A stretch of DNA of 64,000 nt from Hyphomicrobiaceae bacterium (GCA_020442165.1 JAGRKV010000076.1:1-64000), one strand, 5' to 3'; shown: positions 38,483 through 49,590, counted from the first letter of the stretch. The notes: a model not told the origin generated them from the sequence alone. Made by a program: numbers and translations.

Positions 38483-39630
38483 GACAGTGTCTCCGCGGCG
38501 TGGCGAGATTCGGCCTGGTGCAGCCACCACGCCATCGCCGCAAGGGCGATGACGATGACACCGGCAACGAGGAAGAACAGGGAAGAACCGGCGAGGGAAC
38601 CGACGGTCTTGACGTAGAGCGCGAAGATCTCCGCCGAAAACCCGACATAGCCAAGCCACACTGCACCGCGATGGCCGAGCATCAGCCCCTGGTGGATGAC
38701 GACGACAAGCAGCGCAAGCGTCAGCGCGGCCAGCAGCACGAGAGCGCCGGTTTCCTGGCGCAGGAAGAATTGCATCGCCCATAGCCCGCTGAAGGCGGCG
38801 ATCAGACCGTAGCCCAGGATGGCAGAAGCCCAATCCACCATGAGGGCTTCTTGTCCCTGGCCACCCTTGCTGGCGCGTGAGACGTAAAGAGCGCCAAGGA
38901 CAACTGCTGCGCCTGTGAGTGCCACCACGACGTGACCGAGATCGCCGTGAAAGAGGTAGCCTTGCAGGATGAGCCAGCCGGTTAGCAACGCACCGACAAG
39001 ATGGACACCCGGCCACCAGCGGTTGAGCGCAAATCCCACCGCGACCGCAGCGGCTGCGGGTAGCAACGCCCAATGCACCGCCCTGAGCCCTTCCCTGCCG
39101 TAGATGCCGAATACCGATCCGCCAAGAAGCTCCCAGCAGCTCCAGACTCCAAACAGAACAGTGGCGGCTGCCAGAGCCGGGTTGGAGCGAAGGAGGATAC
39201 CCGCCGCCAAACCGCCCATCGCCCACAGCAGCACCGCATCCGGCGGGTGCCCCTCGATGTGGTACATCTGCGCGATCAGCATGATGCCGGCGCCGAACAC
39301 AGCGATGCCGAGCAGAATGGCGGCATGTGCAAAGCCGTCGAGCCCGCGGGCGAAAAGCCCTGCGGCGGCGGCATAGGCACCAAAAAGACCGCTGAAGATC
39401 ATGGCAAGTCTCAAGAGCCGCGGCATATCCTGCCAGTTGGCGGCAACGAAACTCATGGCCGCGAATCCGAGCAGCACGACGCCGAGGATGCCCAGCACGA
39501 CCGGTAGTCCCGGCCCTGCCCCGCGTTCGAGGAGGTCGTGCCGGACGTGGCTCTCGCCCTCCGCCGTAACCCAATCATTGGCACGCCAGCGCGCCAGGTC
39601 TTCGGCCAACCGCCTTCTGGAGATCCACAT
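38479..39630 (-). CDS. DUF2157 membrane protein
   Basis: This 383-residue protein begins with a short helical part (RRRLAEDLARWRANDWVTAE) typical of DUF2157, followed by about 12 membrane helices. It overlaps the GDYXXLXY gene by 4 bases, so the pair is one operon. The family has no assigned biochemical function. Confidence 0.88.
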   Translation of the reverse strand: MWISRRRLAEDLARWRANDWVTAEGESHVRHDLLERGAGPGLPVVLGILGVVLLGFAAMSFVAANWQDMPRLLRLAMIFSGLFGAYAAAAGLFARGLDGFAHAAILLGIAVFGAGIMLIAQMYHIEGHPPDAVLLWAMGGLAAGILLRSNPALAAATVLFGVWSCWELLGGSVFGIYGREGLRAVHWALLPAAAAVAVGFALNRWWPGVHLVGALLTGWLILQGYLFHGDLGHVVVALTGAAVVLGALYVSRASKGGQGQEALMVDWASAILGYGLIAAFSGLWAMQFFLRQETGALVLLAALTLALLVVVIHQGLMLGHRGAVWLGYVGFSAEIFALYVKTVGSLAGSSLFFLVAGVIVIALAAMAWWLHQAESRHAAETLS

Positions 39631-39871
39631 GGCTCTCTACCCAAAGAAACTGAACATCGTTTTATAATAACTGATCGTCGTTCAATGTCAAGCGTGCCAG
39701 TATTGTATCGCCATTCCGGGCAAGCATGACGTTCTGATGGACTTGCCATCTTAATGGCACTGCCGGATGGCGCTCGCGAGGCGCGACATCGGGCGGGCGG
39801 CGGCAGTTGCCCGATCAAAGCGGATGGTTTTGAACCGGCGGTGCTGGTTCAGCGCTCGCGGCGACGGCCGG

Positions 39872-40531
39872 TCAGCGGGTCGATGCAGGAAGGCTCGCGA
39901 GATCCTCGATGTACCATTTGTCGGTCTGAACCACCGCCGGGTTCTCGCCGTTGGCATAGATCCAGCTATCGACCGCGTATTTCGTGCCGTTGCCATTCTC
40001 GGTGAGCACCGCTGTCCAATGCGTCCAGCCGGCGACACCGCGCCAGAGCTGGTCCTTGGAGAACGGAGTGCCGACGGTATGGTGCTTCAACAGGCCGTTG
40101 TTCTGGAGCACGAGGAGATAAGACGTCGTGTTGGTCGCCTCATCGACGCAGTCCTGCTGGGTCGGGTCACCGGAGGCCGCAAAGTCCATTCCAGGCCGAT
40201 CTTTATCCGTGCCGATCTCCTTGCCGACGCGATTTTCCATCCAACCGATGGCGTAGGCGACGGCGCGCCGCTCTTCGTCGGCGCTGTCGTTCTTGGCGGC
40301 TTTCTTCATGACCGCCTGGAGTTCCTTGATGTCAGCATCCGTGAAGCGGAACTTCGTCTGCTTCTTGCAGCCATAGGCGCTGCACACATAAACCGTGTTG
40401 CCGCTGGGCCGGGTGACGTGGAATTCATCGAAATGGCCGAGCGTCGGCCCAGTGCGGTCATGCGTGCAGGCTCCGAGCGACAGGATGAGAGCCAGCGCGG
40501 GCAGTTTGGCAGCATGGCGAAGCACGGACAT
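39872..40531 (-). CDS. Lipoprotein of unknown function
   Basis: From the ATG at 40531 the protein has 219 residues, with a lipoprotein signal ending LSLGAC (lipidated Cys about residue 20). The mature part has cysteines in YVCSAYGCKKQTKF and QQDCVDEATN, and HHTVGTPFSKDQLW-GVAGWTHWTAVL, with a Trp/His-rich centre. A much longer frame to 40921 is antisense to the trmFO start and is not used. Function unknown; the C-terminal half might be enzymatic, because of the Cys, His and Asp (YAVDSWIYANGE) it carries, resembling a transglutaminase-like triad order. That is speculation. Confidence 0.75.
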   Translation of the reverse strand: MSVLRHAAKLPALALILSLGACTHDRTGPTLGHFDEFHVTRPSGNTVYVCSAYGCKKQTKFRFTDADIKELQAVMKKAAKNDSADEERRAVAYAIGWMENRVGKEIGTDKDRPGMDFAASGDPTQQDCVDEATNTTSYLLVLQNNGLLKHHTVGTPFSKDQLWRGVAGWTHWTAVLTENGNGTKYAVDSWIYANGENPAVVQTDKWYIEDLASLPASTR

Positions 40532-40716
40532 TTCTCCGGTCTGACGGTTCGGCTGAGGGCTTGAAACGCAAACGAACGCCATACACTGAGGACAGGACAT
40601 GCCCTGGCTCGGACCCTTGGCGATTAGCATCGGTTTGATTCGCCGCCAAACCCACCGATTGAGCCTGTCCCCGCAATCCAGTAGCTTGCGGGCCCTTGAG
40701 AAGGATTTTTGCGCGG

Positions 40717-42204
40717 ATGAGCAACCCACCAGACACAATCGCGCCGGTTCATGTGGTTGGCGGCGGGCTTGCCGGATCGGAAGCGGCCTGGCAGCTGGCG
40801 CGAGCGGGTGTGCCCGTGGTGCTGCATGAAATGCGGCCCATACGCGGCACGGACGCGCACAAGACGGACGGGCTTGCCGAACTCGTCTGCTCCAATTCGT
40901 TCCGCTCCGATGAATGGTCAACCAACGCTGTCGGCCTGCTGCATGAGGAAATGCGGCGTGCGGGCTCTCTCATCATGGCGGCGGCGGACCAGCACAAGCT
41001 GCCAGCCGGCGGGGCGCTTGCGGTCGACCGCGACCAATTCTCGGCGGAAGTGACGCGGCGGCTCGAAGCGCAGCCGCTCGTCACGATCGCGCGGGAGGAG
41101 GTCGCCGGACTGCCGCCTGCCGGATGGTCGAGCGTCATCGTCGCCACCGGCCCGCTGACGTCACCCTCGCTCACCGAAGCCATCTTGAAGCTCACTGGCG
41201 AGGACAGCCTCGCCTTCTTCGATGCCATCGCGCCGATCGTGCATTACGATTCGATCGACCTCGATATTGCGTGGAAGCAGTCGCGCTACGACAAGGCGGG
41301 GCCGGGCGGCACCGGCGCGGACTATCTCAACTGCCCGATGACGAAGGATGAGTACGAAGCCTTCATCGATGCGCTCAACGCGGGCGAGAAGACCGAGTTC
41401 AAGGATTGGGAATCCAACACGCCCTATTTCGACGGTTGCCTGCCCATTGAGGTCATGGCGGAGCGCGGACGCGAAACGCTGCGGTTCGGGCCGATGAAGC
41501 CTGTGGGGCTTGCCGATCCGCGCAAGGAGGGCATGCGGCCCTATGCGGTGGTGCAGCTGAGGCAGGACAACGCGCTTGGCACGCTGTGGAACATGGTTGG
41601 CTTCCAGACCAAGCTCAAATACGCCGAGCAGACGCGCATCTTCCGCATGATCCCCGGCTTGCAGGATGCGCAGTTCGCGCGGCTGGGCGGGCTGCATCGC
41701 AACACATTCCTCAATTCGCCTATCGTGCTCGATCAGTTGATGCGGCTGAAGGCAGATCCACGTCTGCGATTCGCCGGACAGATCACGGGCGTTGAAGGCT
41801 ATGTGGAAAGCGCGGCGATGGGGCTCGTGACGGGACGGCTTGCAGCAGCAGAGCGGCTTGGCTGCACGCCGATAGTGCCGCCGCCAACGACGGCGCTCGG
41901 CGCGCTCGTCAACCACATCACCGGCGGGCATATCGTGCATGAGTTTGCCGATGACGCCGATGTTGCGGACGGCACCACTGATGCTCCAGCGGCGTCATCG
42001 TCATCGAAACGGCGTTCGTTCCAGCCCATGAACATCAACTACGGTCTGCTGCCGCCAGCGGATGCACCGAAGTTCGATGCCGCGGGAAAGCGGATCAAGG
42101 GCAAGGACAAGGGTTTCGCCAAGAAACGCGCGGCGTCGGAGCGTGCCTTGCACGATCTGGCAACGTGGCTCGCTGCGAGCGATCTGAAGGCAGCGGCGGA
42201 GTAG
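40717..42204 (+). CDS. trmFO: Methylenetetrahydrofolate-tRNA-(uracil-5-)-methyltransferase TrmFO
   Basis: TrmFO makes m5U54 in the tRNA T loop with FAD and methylenetetrahydrofolate. The 495-residue protein has [13 protein letters not shown] for FAD binding, [14 protein letters not shown], and [15 protein letters not shown], all family hallmarks. A low-complexity insert ([20 protein letters not shown]) of about 25 residues sits near residue 425, which is unusual. The ATG at 40717 is preferred to a TTG at 40696; AAGGA lies 12 bases upstream. Confidence 0.95.
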   Translation: MSNPPDTIAPVHVVGGGLAGSEAAWQLARAGVPVVLHEMRPIRGTDAHKTDGLAELVCSNSFRSDEWSTNAVGLLHEEMRRAGSLIMAAADQHKLPAGGALAVDRDQFSAEVTRRLEAQPLVTIAREEVAGLPPAGWSSVIVATGPLTSPSLTEAILKLTGEDSLAFFDAIAPIVHYDSIDLDIAWKQSRYDKAGPGGTGADYLNCPMTKDEYEAFIDALNAGEKTEFKDWESNTPYFDGCLPIEVMAERGRETLRFGPMKPVGLADPRKEGMRPYAVVQLRQDNALGTLWNMVGFQTKLKYAEQTRIFRMIPGLQDAQFARLGGLHRNTFLNSPIVLDQLMRLKADPRLRFAGQITGVEGYVESAAMGLVTGRLAAAERLGCTPIVPPPTTALGALVNHITGGHIVHEFADDADVADGTTDAPAASSSSKRRSFQPMNINYGLLPPADAPKFDAAGKRIKGKDKGFAKKRAASERALHDLATWLAASDLKAAAE

Positions 42205-42244
42205 GTTGTGCGCCTTTAATTCTCGCGCTTGTTACATTGCATGG

Positions 42245-44053
42245 CTATTTGCACATCTTCCCGATCATCGGCTTGGCGGGGACGTTCTCACAGCGAAAGC
42301 GGGCGGGAAGTTTGCACTTCTCAAAGGAGGTGTTTCCACTCGCGAGTACCGAAACCGTAATGCGGTGGGAACAGGAGTGAATGAAGTCGAATCCAGCGAC
42401 GCAGGCGACAGGGAGCATCTCAGCCCTTGCCTTCGGGTCCTCCATACCCTCTTTCCACCTGCTGTCCGTGCCCGCGAAGTAGACGGGGAAGCCGACGAGA
42501 GAGACGTCCCGGAGCCCCAGCTCAAACACGCCACTGGGCTCGTTATAGCCTTCGATCCAGGCGTTGCCACTTTGACAGGGGCGCAGAGCATCGACTGCGG
42601 CGCGAACTTCGGTCGCCACCCAAATGGGCCGCAGGCCTGCGAATGTAACGGGTATCGTCAGGTTATTGAAGGCGATGGCCATGGCGATGAGCGACGTTGC
42701 CGTGGCGATGCGGTGTCCTGAAAGCATCGCTTCCGTTGTAACGGCTGCGAGCGCGAGCACGGCAAGTCCGAGCAGGACGGCCAGCGGCGAGACCGTCATC
42801 TTGAGCAGGAAGGGCAAGACCCACAGCGCGACGACGAGGCCTAGCACCAGCAGCAGCCAGCCAAGCGTGCCGAGCCTGAACCAGCGGCGCTGATGGATGA
42901 CGTTTCCGGAATCGGATGAGTCAACGGTGGCTTCAGCTTCGCGCGTCACCCACAGCGCAAACAGTATGGCAAGAGGCGGTAGCATCGCCTGCACCATGTA
43001 GAGCGGTGTCTTGCGAGTGAACAGTTCCAGGAACAGCAGGTATGGCACCACCCAGGCGATGAGAAAACGGATTGCCGGTGCCGTGCGCGCGCGCCACGCG
43101 GCTACCATGGATGGGGCGAGGAATAGGCCAGCGGGGAACATGCCGAGCAACAGGAACACGACAAACAGGCCGGGAAGCACCCGCCACTTCATTTCCTGCG
43201 GTCCAAGGAGCAGGTGCAGACCCTCTGCGCGCCATTGGACAAGTGCTGCATCAAGCGTGCCTGCCTGCCACAACACGAACGGCCAGAGTGCGGCAAGGAG
43301 AGCGAACACGATCATGCCAGGCACGGAGACGAGGCTTTTCAACCAGTGCGCCTCACCGCGATCCCACACGACGAGTGCAAGTGCCGTCAGCAGGGCAATG
43401 AGCGGTATGGTCACGACGTTGACGAGGACACCGAGACCCAGCGCAGCCCAGAATAGAAGTGCGTTGTTTCGCCCCGCACCCGCGTCGTCATGCGCGACAT
43501 AGGCGCGACCAAGTGCGAACATCGCCGCACAGGTTGCAGCGAGCATCAATGCCTCTGGCATGGCGAGTGTCGTGTGAACGGTGACGACCAGCATCGTCGG
43601 CAGCAGGGCAGCGCCCATGAACGCCGTCCGGGCGTCAAAGATGCGCCGCGCGCCCCAATAGGTCATGAGCACGGCGAGGATCGTACCGAGGATTGAGGGA
43701 ATACGGTAGCCGCGGATCTGATCGGCCTGTCCGGTTACGAGAGCACTCGCGGCCTGCAGCCAGAGCACTGCGATCGGCTTTTCGAATTTCGGTTCGGTCT
43801 GGAACGCTGGCGTCGTCCATGATCCAGGTCCGCCTTCGATCATCTGCCTTGCGGCTTGTGCATAGATGACCTCGGTGCGGTCGAGCGGCGGCAGCAGCAG
43901 GTTCCCGCCCAAGTGCAGAGCCAGCACAAGCACGACCAACGCCATCGCGGCGCGTGCCGGCGACATCACCAGCTTGGACACCCAGCGCGAACCGGCATCC
44001 TCCAACCCAGCAACCAGGCCTTGCAAGCGTGCCGATTTCTGCGCCAACGGCAT
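42245..44053 (-). CDS. ArnT/PMT-like membrane glycosyltransferase
   Basis: This 602-residue GT-C type protein has about 12 membrane helices. The first outside loop carries LPPLDRTEVIYAQAARQMIE, the position of the Asp/Glu pair in ArnT-type enzymes, followed by FEKPIAVLWLQAA (the KPP/KPI stretch). Such enzymes move a sugar from a polyprenyl phosphate to lipid A, protein or another envelope acceptor. The frame is open to 44158, but the ATG at 44053 has a G-rich ribosome-binding site just upstream. Acceptor unknown. Confidence 0.85.
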   Translation of the reverse strand: MPLAQKSARLQGLVAGLEDAGSRWVSKLVMSPARAAMALVVLVLALHLGGNLLLPPLDRTEVIYAQAARQMIEGGPGSWTTPAFQTEPKFEKPIAVLWLQAASALVTGQADQIRGYRIPSILGTILAVLMTYWGARRIFDARTAFMGAALLPTMLVVTVHTTLAMPEALMLAATCAAMFALGRAYVAHDDAGAGRNNALLFWAALGLGVLVNVVTIPLIALLTALALVVWDRGEAHWLKSLVSVPGMIVFALLAALWPFVLWQAGTLDAALVQWRAEGLHLLLGPQEMKWRVLPGLFVVFLLLGMFPAGLFLAPSMVAAWRARTAPAIRFLIAWVVPYLLFLELFTRKTPLYMVQAMLPPLAILFALWVTREAEATVDSSDSGNVIHQRRWFRLGTLGWLLLVLGLVVALWVLPFLLKMTVSPLAVLLGLAVLALAAVTTEAMLSGHRIATATSLIAMAIAFNNLTIPVTFAGLRPIWVATEVRAAVDALRPCQSGNAWIEGYNEPSGVFELGLRDVSLVGFPVYFAGTDSRWKEGMEDPKARAEMLPVACVAGFDFIHSCSHRITVSVLASGNTSFEKCKLPARFRCENVPAKPMIGKMCK

Positions 44054-44273
44054 CGTCCCCCCCATCATCCATGCCACCGCCACTCGTTGTAGCGGTGACT
44101 TGCTACTTGTCCATGCCGGGTCAAAGGATGTGTCACCCGCTGCCCTCTGGCATACCAATTTGTGCCAGTTCCTTGAGCAACGAGGTTGTGGCTCTTTGCC
44201 CCTCCCCCCATTTGTTCGAGTTGACCAAGACCGCCAGTCGCACCATGTTTGCCTTCGTCAGACTCAATGACGC

Positions 44274-44490
44274 GCGGGAGAGACCGGCTTCGTATTTGAT
44301 TTGGCCGGCGCCGAAGGAGCAACCGCCCCGGAAACTCTCAGGCTAAAGGACCGCGCGCCATCCGACACTCTGGAAAGCAGCCTTGCGCAATCCATGTTGC
44401 GCCGGGCTCACCCACGGGGACAAGACCGGCCCGCATCTCGTCACGCGGCCAACCGGTCCAATCTCTCAGGTTCCGCGACAGAGGGGGCTT
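44274..44490 (+). ncRNA. Tandem glycine riboswitch (two aptamers)
   Basis: Two consecutive glycine aptamers lie upstream of gcvT. The first has GGGAGAGACC, GCCGAAGGAGCAACC and GGAAACTCTCAGGC with AAAGGACCG. The second has CACTCTGGAAAG, CTCACCCACGGGG and CAATCTCTCAGGTTCCGCGAC with AGAGGGGG. The arrangement matches the known cooperative or double aptamer form that turns on the glycine cleavage operon when glycine is plentiful. It ends about 55 bases before the gcvT start. Confidence 0.92.
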
Positions 44491-44544
44491 TGCAGCGACT
44501 CCGGGCCCATTTCCGCCTGGAGCGGAAGCCCTAGGAGCCGGATG

Positions 44545-45714
44545 ATGAGCAGCAATCCACCTGCAAGCAAGACAGCTGTCGTAAAGCGGACGCCGCTTTA
44601 CGACAGGCATGTGGCGGCCGGAGCGAAAATGGTTCCGTTCGCCGGCTACGAGATGCCGGTGCAGTATCCGATGGGGATCCTTAAGGAGCATCTTTGGACC
44701 CGCGAGAAGGCCGGGCTATTCGACGTCTCGCACATGGGACAGGCCTACCTCGTATCCGCGGACAAGAAGCATGAAACAGCGGCGCGATTTCTAGAACAGC
44801 TGGTGCCTGCGGCTCTCGTCGAACTCAAACCCGGCCAGCAGCGTTACACCCAACTCACCAACGATGACGGCGGCATCATCGACGATCTCATGGTGACGCG
44901 CAGCGAAGAGGACGTGCGGCGTGGCGTTCTCGTGCTGGTGGTCAATGCCGCCTGCAAAGAGACGGATTTCGCGCGCATCGCGGCGCTCGCCGATACCACC
45001 AAATCCTTTAGGCTCGTGCCCAACCGTCACTACGCCTTGCTGGCCTTGCAGGGTCCGATGGCGGTTGATGTGCTGGGCGCCATTGCTCCCGAAGTCGCCA
45101 CCATGGAATTCATGAGTGCGCGGCGGATCGACCTTGCCGGCATTTCCGCGCACGTCTCGCGCTCGGGCTACACCGGCGAGGACGGCTATGAGATTTCGGT
45201 GCTCGCCGACGATGTCGTCCGGCTGTGGGACATGCTGCTCGCCGACGAGCGCGTTGCACCGATTGGGCTTGGCGCTCGCGATTCGCTCAGGCTCGAAGCG
45301 GGCTTGTGCCTTTATGGGCACGACATCGACGAGACGACATCGCCAGTGGAAGCCGGGCTCACATGGTCAATCCAGAAGCGGCGGCGCAGCGAGGGTGGAT
45401 TTCCAGGCGCGGAGCGCATTAAGCGCGAGTTTGCCGAAGGCACAAGCCGCGTTCGCGTCGGCATCATGCCGGAAGGACGCGCACCGGCCCGCGAGGGAAC
45501 AGAAGTTCTCGCTATAACCGGCGAGCAAATTGGCATCATCACCTCGGGCGGCTTTGGCCCCACGGTCAACGGGCCTGTCGCCATGGGCTACGTGCCGCCA
45601 GATCACGCCGCGCCCGGCACACCATTGCAACTTCTGGTTCGCGGCAAGCCGCTGCCTGCAAGCGTCGTCGCGCTGCCCTTTGCCGCACACAGGTTCCATC
45701 GCAAGACGAGTTGA
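44545..45714 (+). CDS. gcvT: Glycine cleavage system T protein
   Basis: The T protein transfers the methylene group from the H-protein arm to tetrahydrofolate, releasing ammonia. The 389-residue protein has TPLYDRHVAAGAKMVPFAGYEMP, LFDVSHMGQ, and the C-terminal GPVAMGYV. The ATG at 44545 has AGGAG 7 bases upstream; an ATG at 44542 is 3 bases earlier. It is the first gene of the operon behind the glycine riboswitch. Confidence 0.97.
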   Translation: MSSNPPASKTAVVKRTPLYDRHVAAGAKMVPFAGYEMPVQYPMGILKEHLWTREKAGLFDVSHMGQAYLVSADKKHETAARFLEQLVPAALVELKPGQQRYTQLTNDDGGIIDDLMVTRSEEDVRRGVLVLVVNAACKETDFARIAALADTTKSFRLVPNRHYALLALQGPMAVDVLGAIAPEVATMEFMSARRIDLAGISAHVSRSGYTGEDGYEISVLADDVVRLWDMLLADERVAPIGLGARDSLRLEAGLCLYGHDIDETTSPVEAGLTWSIQKRRRSEGGFPGAERIKREFAEGTSRVRVGIMPEGRAPAREGTEVLAITGEQIGIITSGGFGPTVNGPVAMGYVPPDHAAPGTPLQLLVRGKPLPASVVALPFAAHRFHRKTS

Positions 45715-45804
45715 CCCGCCGCATTTCACACTGTTCGCTAATCCCATTCTTTGCCTCCCGCAGTTGGGTTCGACCCAAAGGCTAGCCAGAAAGGAACGTC
45801 ACAC

Positions 45805-46182
45805 ATGGCACTGGAGCGCTTCACCAAGGACCACGAATACGTTCGCGTCGACGGCGACGTGGCGACCATCGGCATCACCACTCATGCGCAAGAGCAACTA
45901 GGTGACATCGTCTTCGTCGAGTTGCCCGAGATCGGCCGCAAGGTCGCAGCGGGCGAAGCCGTTGCGGTCGTCGAAAGTGTCAAGGCTGCAAGCGATGTCT
46001 TCGCGCCGCTCGATGGCGAAGTCGTCGAAGTCAACACGGAACTCAGCGAGAGCCCGGCGCTGGTCAACGAGGATGCCGAAGGCAAAGCGTGGTTCTTCAA
46101 GATGAAGCTCGCCGACGTCAAAGCCGCCGAAGCGCTGCTGGACCGCGCCGCCTACGATGCCTTTGTTGCGGAGAACGGATAA
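45805..46182 (+). CDS. gcvH: Glycine cleavage system H protein
   Basis: The lipoyl carrier of the glycine cleavage system. The 125-residue protein has the lipoylation site [10 protein letters not shown] with K60 and [24 protein letters not shown] lies about 10 bases before the ATG. Its stop overlaps the next ATG by one base (TAATG). Confidence 0.98.
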   Translation: MALERFTKDHEYVRVDGDVATIGITTHAQEQLGDIVFVELPEIGRKVAAGEAVAVVESVKAASDVFAPLDGEVVEVNTELSESPALVNEDAEGKAWFFKMKLADVKAAEALLDRAAYDAFVAENG

Positions 46183-46664
46183 TGACGGCAGAGCACAAGG
46201 CGACAGTCGTCTGGCAGCGCGGCGAACAGCCATTTCTCGACAAGAAGTATTCCCGCGCCCACGTCTGGCGGTTCGACGACGGCTGCGAGGTGGCGGGCTC
46301 GTGTCCACCCTCGAAGCTGATACCGGTGCCGCTGGCGAAACCTGACGCGGTTGATCCGGAAGAAGGTCTCGTAGCATCGCTCTCAGCATGCCAGATGCTG
46401 TTCTTTCTTGCGCTGTCAGCGCGCGAAGGCTTTCGCGTCGATGCCTACGAAGATGAAGCGACGGGTGTGCTTGGCAAGAACGAACGCGGCAAGACCTACA
46501 TGGAGCGCATTACCCTGCGGCCCAAGGTCACCTTTTCGGGCGACAAGAAACCATCGCCGGAACAGATCGCGGCGCTACACGAGCGTGCCCATGGCGAGTG
46601 CTTCATCGCCAACACGATCCGTTCGGAGATCGTGATCGATCCGCCGCCGCCCATCATGGCTTGA
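46182..46664 (+). CDS. OsmC-family protein inside the glycine cleavage operon
   Basis: This 160-residue protein has the OsmC/Ohr fold with the two reactive cysteines, C70 (SLSACQM) and C140 (HGECFIAN), which in Ohr reduce organic hydroperoxides. It lies between gcvH and gcvPA with a 1-base overlap to gcvH. The role within the operon is unknown; oxidative protection of lipoyl groups is a guess. Confidence 0.92.
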   Translation: MTAEHKATVVWQRGEQPFLDKKYSRAHVWRFDDGCEVAGSCPPSKLIPVPLAKPDAVDPEEGLVASLSACQMLFFLALSAREGFRVDAYEDEATGVLGKNERGKTYMERITLRPKVTFSGDKKPSPEQIAALHERAHGECFIANTIRSEIVIDPPPPIMA

Positions 46665-46672
46665 GGTATCTC

Positions 46673-48019
46673 ATGCGCTATCTTCCCCTTGAGGAGGCCG
46701 ACCGCAAGCTGATGCTGGAGCGGATCGGCGTTCCGACTATTGATGACCTGTTTGCTGCTGTTCCGCGTGACAAGCTGCTCGACCACTTGCCCGATCTGCC
46801 GCGGGTTCGCAGCGAGATGGAAGTTGAGCGAGAGCTTTCCGCACTTGCTTCTCGAAATGCCGCAGCAGGCGCTCATCCGTTCTTTTGCGGGGCTGGCGCC
46901 TATCGCCATCACGTTCCCGCAAGTGTCGATCATCTGATCCAGCGTTCCGAATTCCTCACCAGCTACACGCCCTATCAGCCGGAGATCACGCAGGGCACGC
47001 TGCAGGTGCTGTTCGAATTCCAGACGCAGGTTGCGCTGCTGACGGGCATGGAGGTGGCGAACGCTTCGATGTACGACGGCTCGACTGCCACCGCAGAAGC
47101 GGTGCTGATGGCGCATCGCATCACGCGCCGCCGCAAGGCAGTCGTTTCAGGCAGCCTTCATCCGCAGTATCGCGACGTCATCTGCACGCTGTCGCATCAC
47201 GGCGGATCGCGCGTGACGGCCTTGCCGCCCGATCCCGATGCGAATGAAGACCTGATCGCGGCGATCGACGGCGAGACGTCGTGCGTCGTCGTGCAGTATC
47301 CGGGCTTTTTCGGACACGTTCGCGATCTGGGCGAGATCGCTGCGGCGGCGCATGCCAAAGGCGCGCTTCTGGTGGTCGCCGTCACTGAGATCGTGGCACT
47401 CGGCGCCATAAAATCCCCAGGAGAGATGGGAGCCGACATTGTCGCGGCCGAAGGCCAATCGATCGGCAATGGCCTGTCGTTCGGTGGACCCTATGTCGGG
47501 CTGTTCGCGTGCCGCAGCAAGCATGTGCGGCAGATGCCCGGACGGCTGTGCGGCGAGACGGTCGATGCTGAGGGACGTCGCGGCTTCGTGCTGACGCTAT
47601 CGACCCGCGAACAGCACATCCGCCGTGAGAAGGCGACATCCAACATCTGCACCAACTCTGGGCTCTGCGCGCTCGCGTTTTCGATCCACATGACGCTACT
47701 CGGCGAACGCGGGCTCCGGAAACTTGCAGCCGTCAATCATGCCAATGCGGTGGCGCTGGCCGATATGCTGGCCGGTGTTCCAGGCGTGAGCGTTCTCAAC
47801 GAGACGTTCTTCAATGAATTCACGATCCGCGTGCCGGGCCATGCGGGGGACGTCATCGAGCGTCTAGCGGAGAAGGGCGTCATTGGTGGCGTGCCCCTCT
47901 CGCGGCTCGAGCCAGAGCGCGCGGAACTCATCGACCTCATCGTCGTCGCCTCGACCGAAATCAACACAGACGAGGACCGCGTGAGGTTCGCAACAGCATT
48001 GGCGGAGGTGCTGGCATGA
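46673..48019 (+). CDS. gcvPA: Glycine dehydrogenase (decarboxylating) subunit 1
   Basis: One half of the PLP-dependent P protein, which decarboxylates glycine. The 448-residue subunit starts [12 protein letters not shown] and has [25 protein letters not shown] and [11 protein letters not shown], as expected for the split form. TTGAGG lies about 6 bases upstream. It overlaps gcvPB by 4 bases. Confidence 0.97.
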   Translation: MRYLPLEEADRKLMLERIGVPTIDDLFAAVPRDKLLDHLPDLPRVRSEMEVERELSALASRNAAAGAHPFFCGAGAYRHHVPASVDHLIQRSEFLTSYTPYQPEITQGTLQVLFEFQTQVALLTGMEVANASMYDGSTATAEAVLMAHRITRRRKAVVSGSLHPQYRDVICTLSHHGGSRVTALPPDPDANEDLIAAIDGETSCVVVQYPGFFGHVRDLGEIAAAAHAKGALLVVAVTEIVALGAIKSPGEMGADIVAAEGQSIGNGLSFGGPYVGLFACRSKHVRQMPGRLCGETVDAEGRRGFVLTLSTREQHIRREKATSNICTNSGLCALAFSIHMTLLGERGLRKLAAVNHANAVALADMLAGVPGVSVLNETFFNEFTIRVPGHAGDVIERLAEKGVIGGVPLSRLEPERAELIDLIVVASTEINTDEDRVRFATALAEVLA

Positions 48020-49590
48020 GCATGAATCGCCAGGGGCGACCGACCGACACCGGCACGGGAGAGACGGCAAGCGCGCCGACCTTCACCGGACATCGTGGGC
48101 TCGATCACGAGGAGTCGCTGATCTTCGAACGCGGCCGGCTTGACAAAACAGGCGTTGACCTGCCCGAACCCAAGGCGGTCGCCACACGGCTCGGCAACGT
48201 CGCCCGTCAGGGAGAGATTGGCCTGCCCGGGCTTGCCGAGCCCGAGGCCGTGCGCCACTACGTTCGCCTGTCACGCATGAACTATGCCATCGACAGCGGT
48301 CTCTATCCGCTCGGATCATGCACGATGAAGCACAACCCGCGCCTCAACGAACGCATGGCGCGGTTGCCCGGTTTTGGCGACATCCATCCATTGCAACCGC
48401 AGTCCACCGTTGCCGGCGCCATTGCGCTGATCGAGCTGCTCGGCGGCTATCTCATGGAATTGACGGGAATGCCCGCAATCGCCATGAGCCCGAAGGCTGG
48501 CGCGCACGGCGAATTGTGCGGCATGCTGGCAATCAAGGCTGCGCATGATGCTGCCGGTGACTCCTTGCGACGCATCGTGCTGGTGCCGGAGTCGGCGCAC
48601 GGCACCAATCCGGCGACCGCCGCCTTCATGGGCTATTCGGTCAAGACCATCCCAGCGAAGACGAACGGCACCGTGGCGGCTTCCGACGTGAAGGCTGCTT
48701 TGGGTCCTGACGTCGCCGCGATCATGCTGACGAACCCCAACACCTGCGGCCTCTTTGAGCCGGAGATCGTTGAAATCGCGCGTGCCGTGCACGATGCGGG
48801 TGCCTACTTCTACTGCGATGGCGCCAATTTCAACGCCATCGTCGGCAAGGTGCGGCCGGGCGATCTCGGCATCGATGCGATGCACATCAACCTGCACAAG
48901 ACGTTTTCCACTCCGCATGGCGGCGGCGGTCCTGGTGCTGGTCCCGTGGTGCTGTCCGAGCGGCTCGCGAAGTACGCGCCGTTGCCTTTCATCCACCGCG
49001 AGGACGGGAAGGCGCGTCTTATCGAAACCATCGGTGAGGCCGAGACGCTGGGTGCTGATCCGTTTGGGCGGCTGACGGCGTTCCACGGTCAGATGGGTAT
49101 GTTCGTGCGTGCACTCGCCTACATGCTTTCGCATGGTTCGGACGGGATGCGGCAGGCATCCGAAGACGCGGTGCTCAGTGCGAATTATATGCGCGCCGGG
49201 CTGCGCGATGTGATGACCCAGCCATTCGGCGATCAACCGTGCATGCACGAGGTGCTGTTCGACGACCAGTTCCTGAAGGATACCGGTGTCACCACACTCG
49301 ATTTCGCCAAGGCGATGATCGACGAGGGCTACCACCCGATGACGATGTATTTCCCGCTCGTCGTCCATGGCGCGATGCTGATCGAGCCGACGGAGAGCGA
49401 GAGCCGGGAGAGCCTCGACATCTTCATCGACACGTTGCGCGACCTCACTCGTGCGGCCAAGGCCGGGGAAACGGAGCGCTTCACCTCAGCGCCGCGCTTT
49501 ACGCCCCGCCGCCGCCTCGATGAGACGAAGGCTGCACGCGAGCCTAAGCTCAGGTGGATGCCGCCACCGGAGAAGCAAGCAGCGGAGTAG
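48016..49590 (+). CDS. gcvPB: Glycine dehydrogenase (decarboxylating) subunit 2
   Basis: The catalytic half of the split P protein. The 524-residue chain carries the PLP lysine K295 in [19 protein letters not shown], after [12 protein letters not shown] and SAHGTNPA. It ends the gcv operon. Many alphaproteobacteria have one fused gcvP, so the split form is a lineage marker. Confidence 0.97.
   Translation: MSMNRQGRPTDTGTGETASAPTFTGHRGLDHEESLIFERGRLDKTGVDLPEPKAVATRLGNVARQGEIGLPGLAEPEAVRHYVRLSRMNYAIDSGLYPLGSCTMKHNPRLNERMARLPGFGDIHPLQPQSTVAGAIALIELLGGYLMELTGMPAIAMSPKAGAHGELCGMLAIKAAHDAAGDSLRRIVLVPESAHGTNPATAAFMGYSVKTIPAKTNGTVAASDVKAALGPDVAAIMLTNPNTCGLFEPEIVEIARAVHDAGAYFYCDGANFNAIVGKVRPGDLGIDAMHINLHKTFSTPHGGGGPGAGPVVLSERLAKYAPLPFIHREDGKARLIETIGEAETLGADPFGRLTAFHGQMGMFVRALAYMLSHGSDGMRQASEDAVLSANYMRAGLRDVMTQPFGDQPCMHEVLFDDQFLKDTGVTTLDFAKAMIDEGYHPMTMYFPLVVHGAMLIEPTESESRESLDIFIDTLRDLTRAAKAGETERFTSAPRFTPRRRLDETKAAREPKLRWMPPPEKQAAE

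Noticed and set aside
37829..39574. 581-codon frame fusing upstream codons to the GDYXXLXY protein
   Set aside because: The upstream part is a shadow of the DUF2157 gene; the real ATG overlaps that gene's stop at 38482.
44383..44544. Upstream extension of gcvT
   Set aside because: The extension runs through the second glycine aptamer; the proper start with AGGAG is at 44545.
48316..49368. 350-codon frame antisense to gcvPB
   Set aside because: Shadow frame; no domain and no ribosome-binding site.
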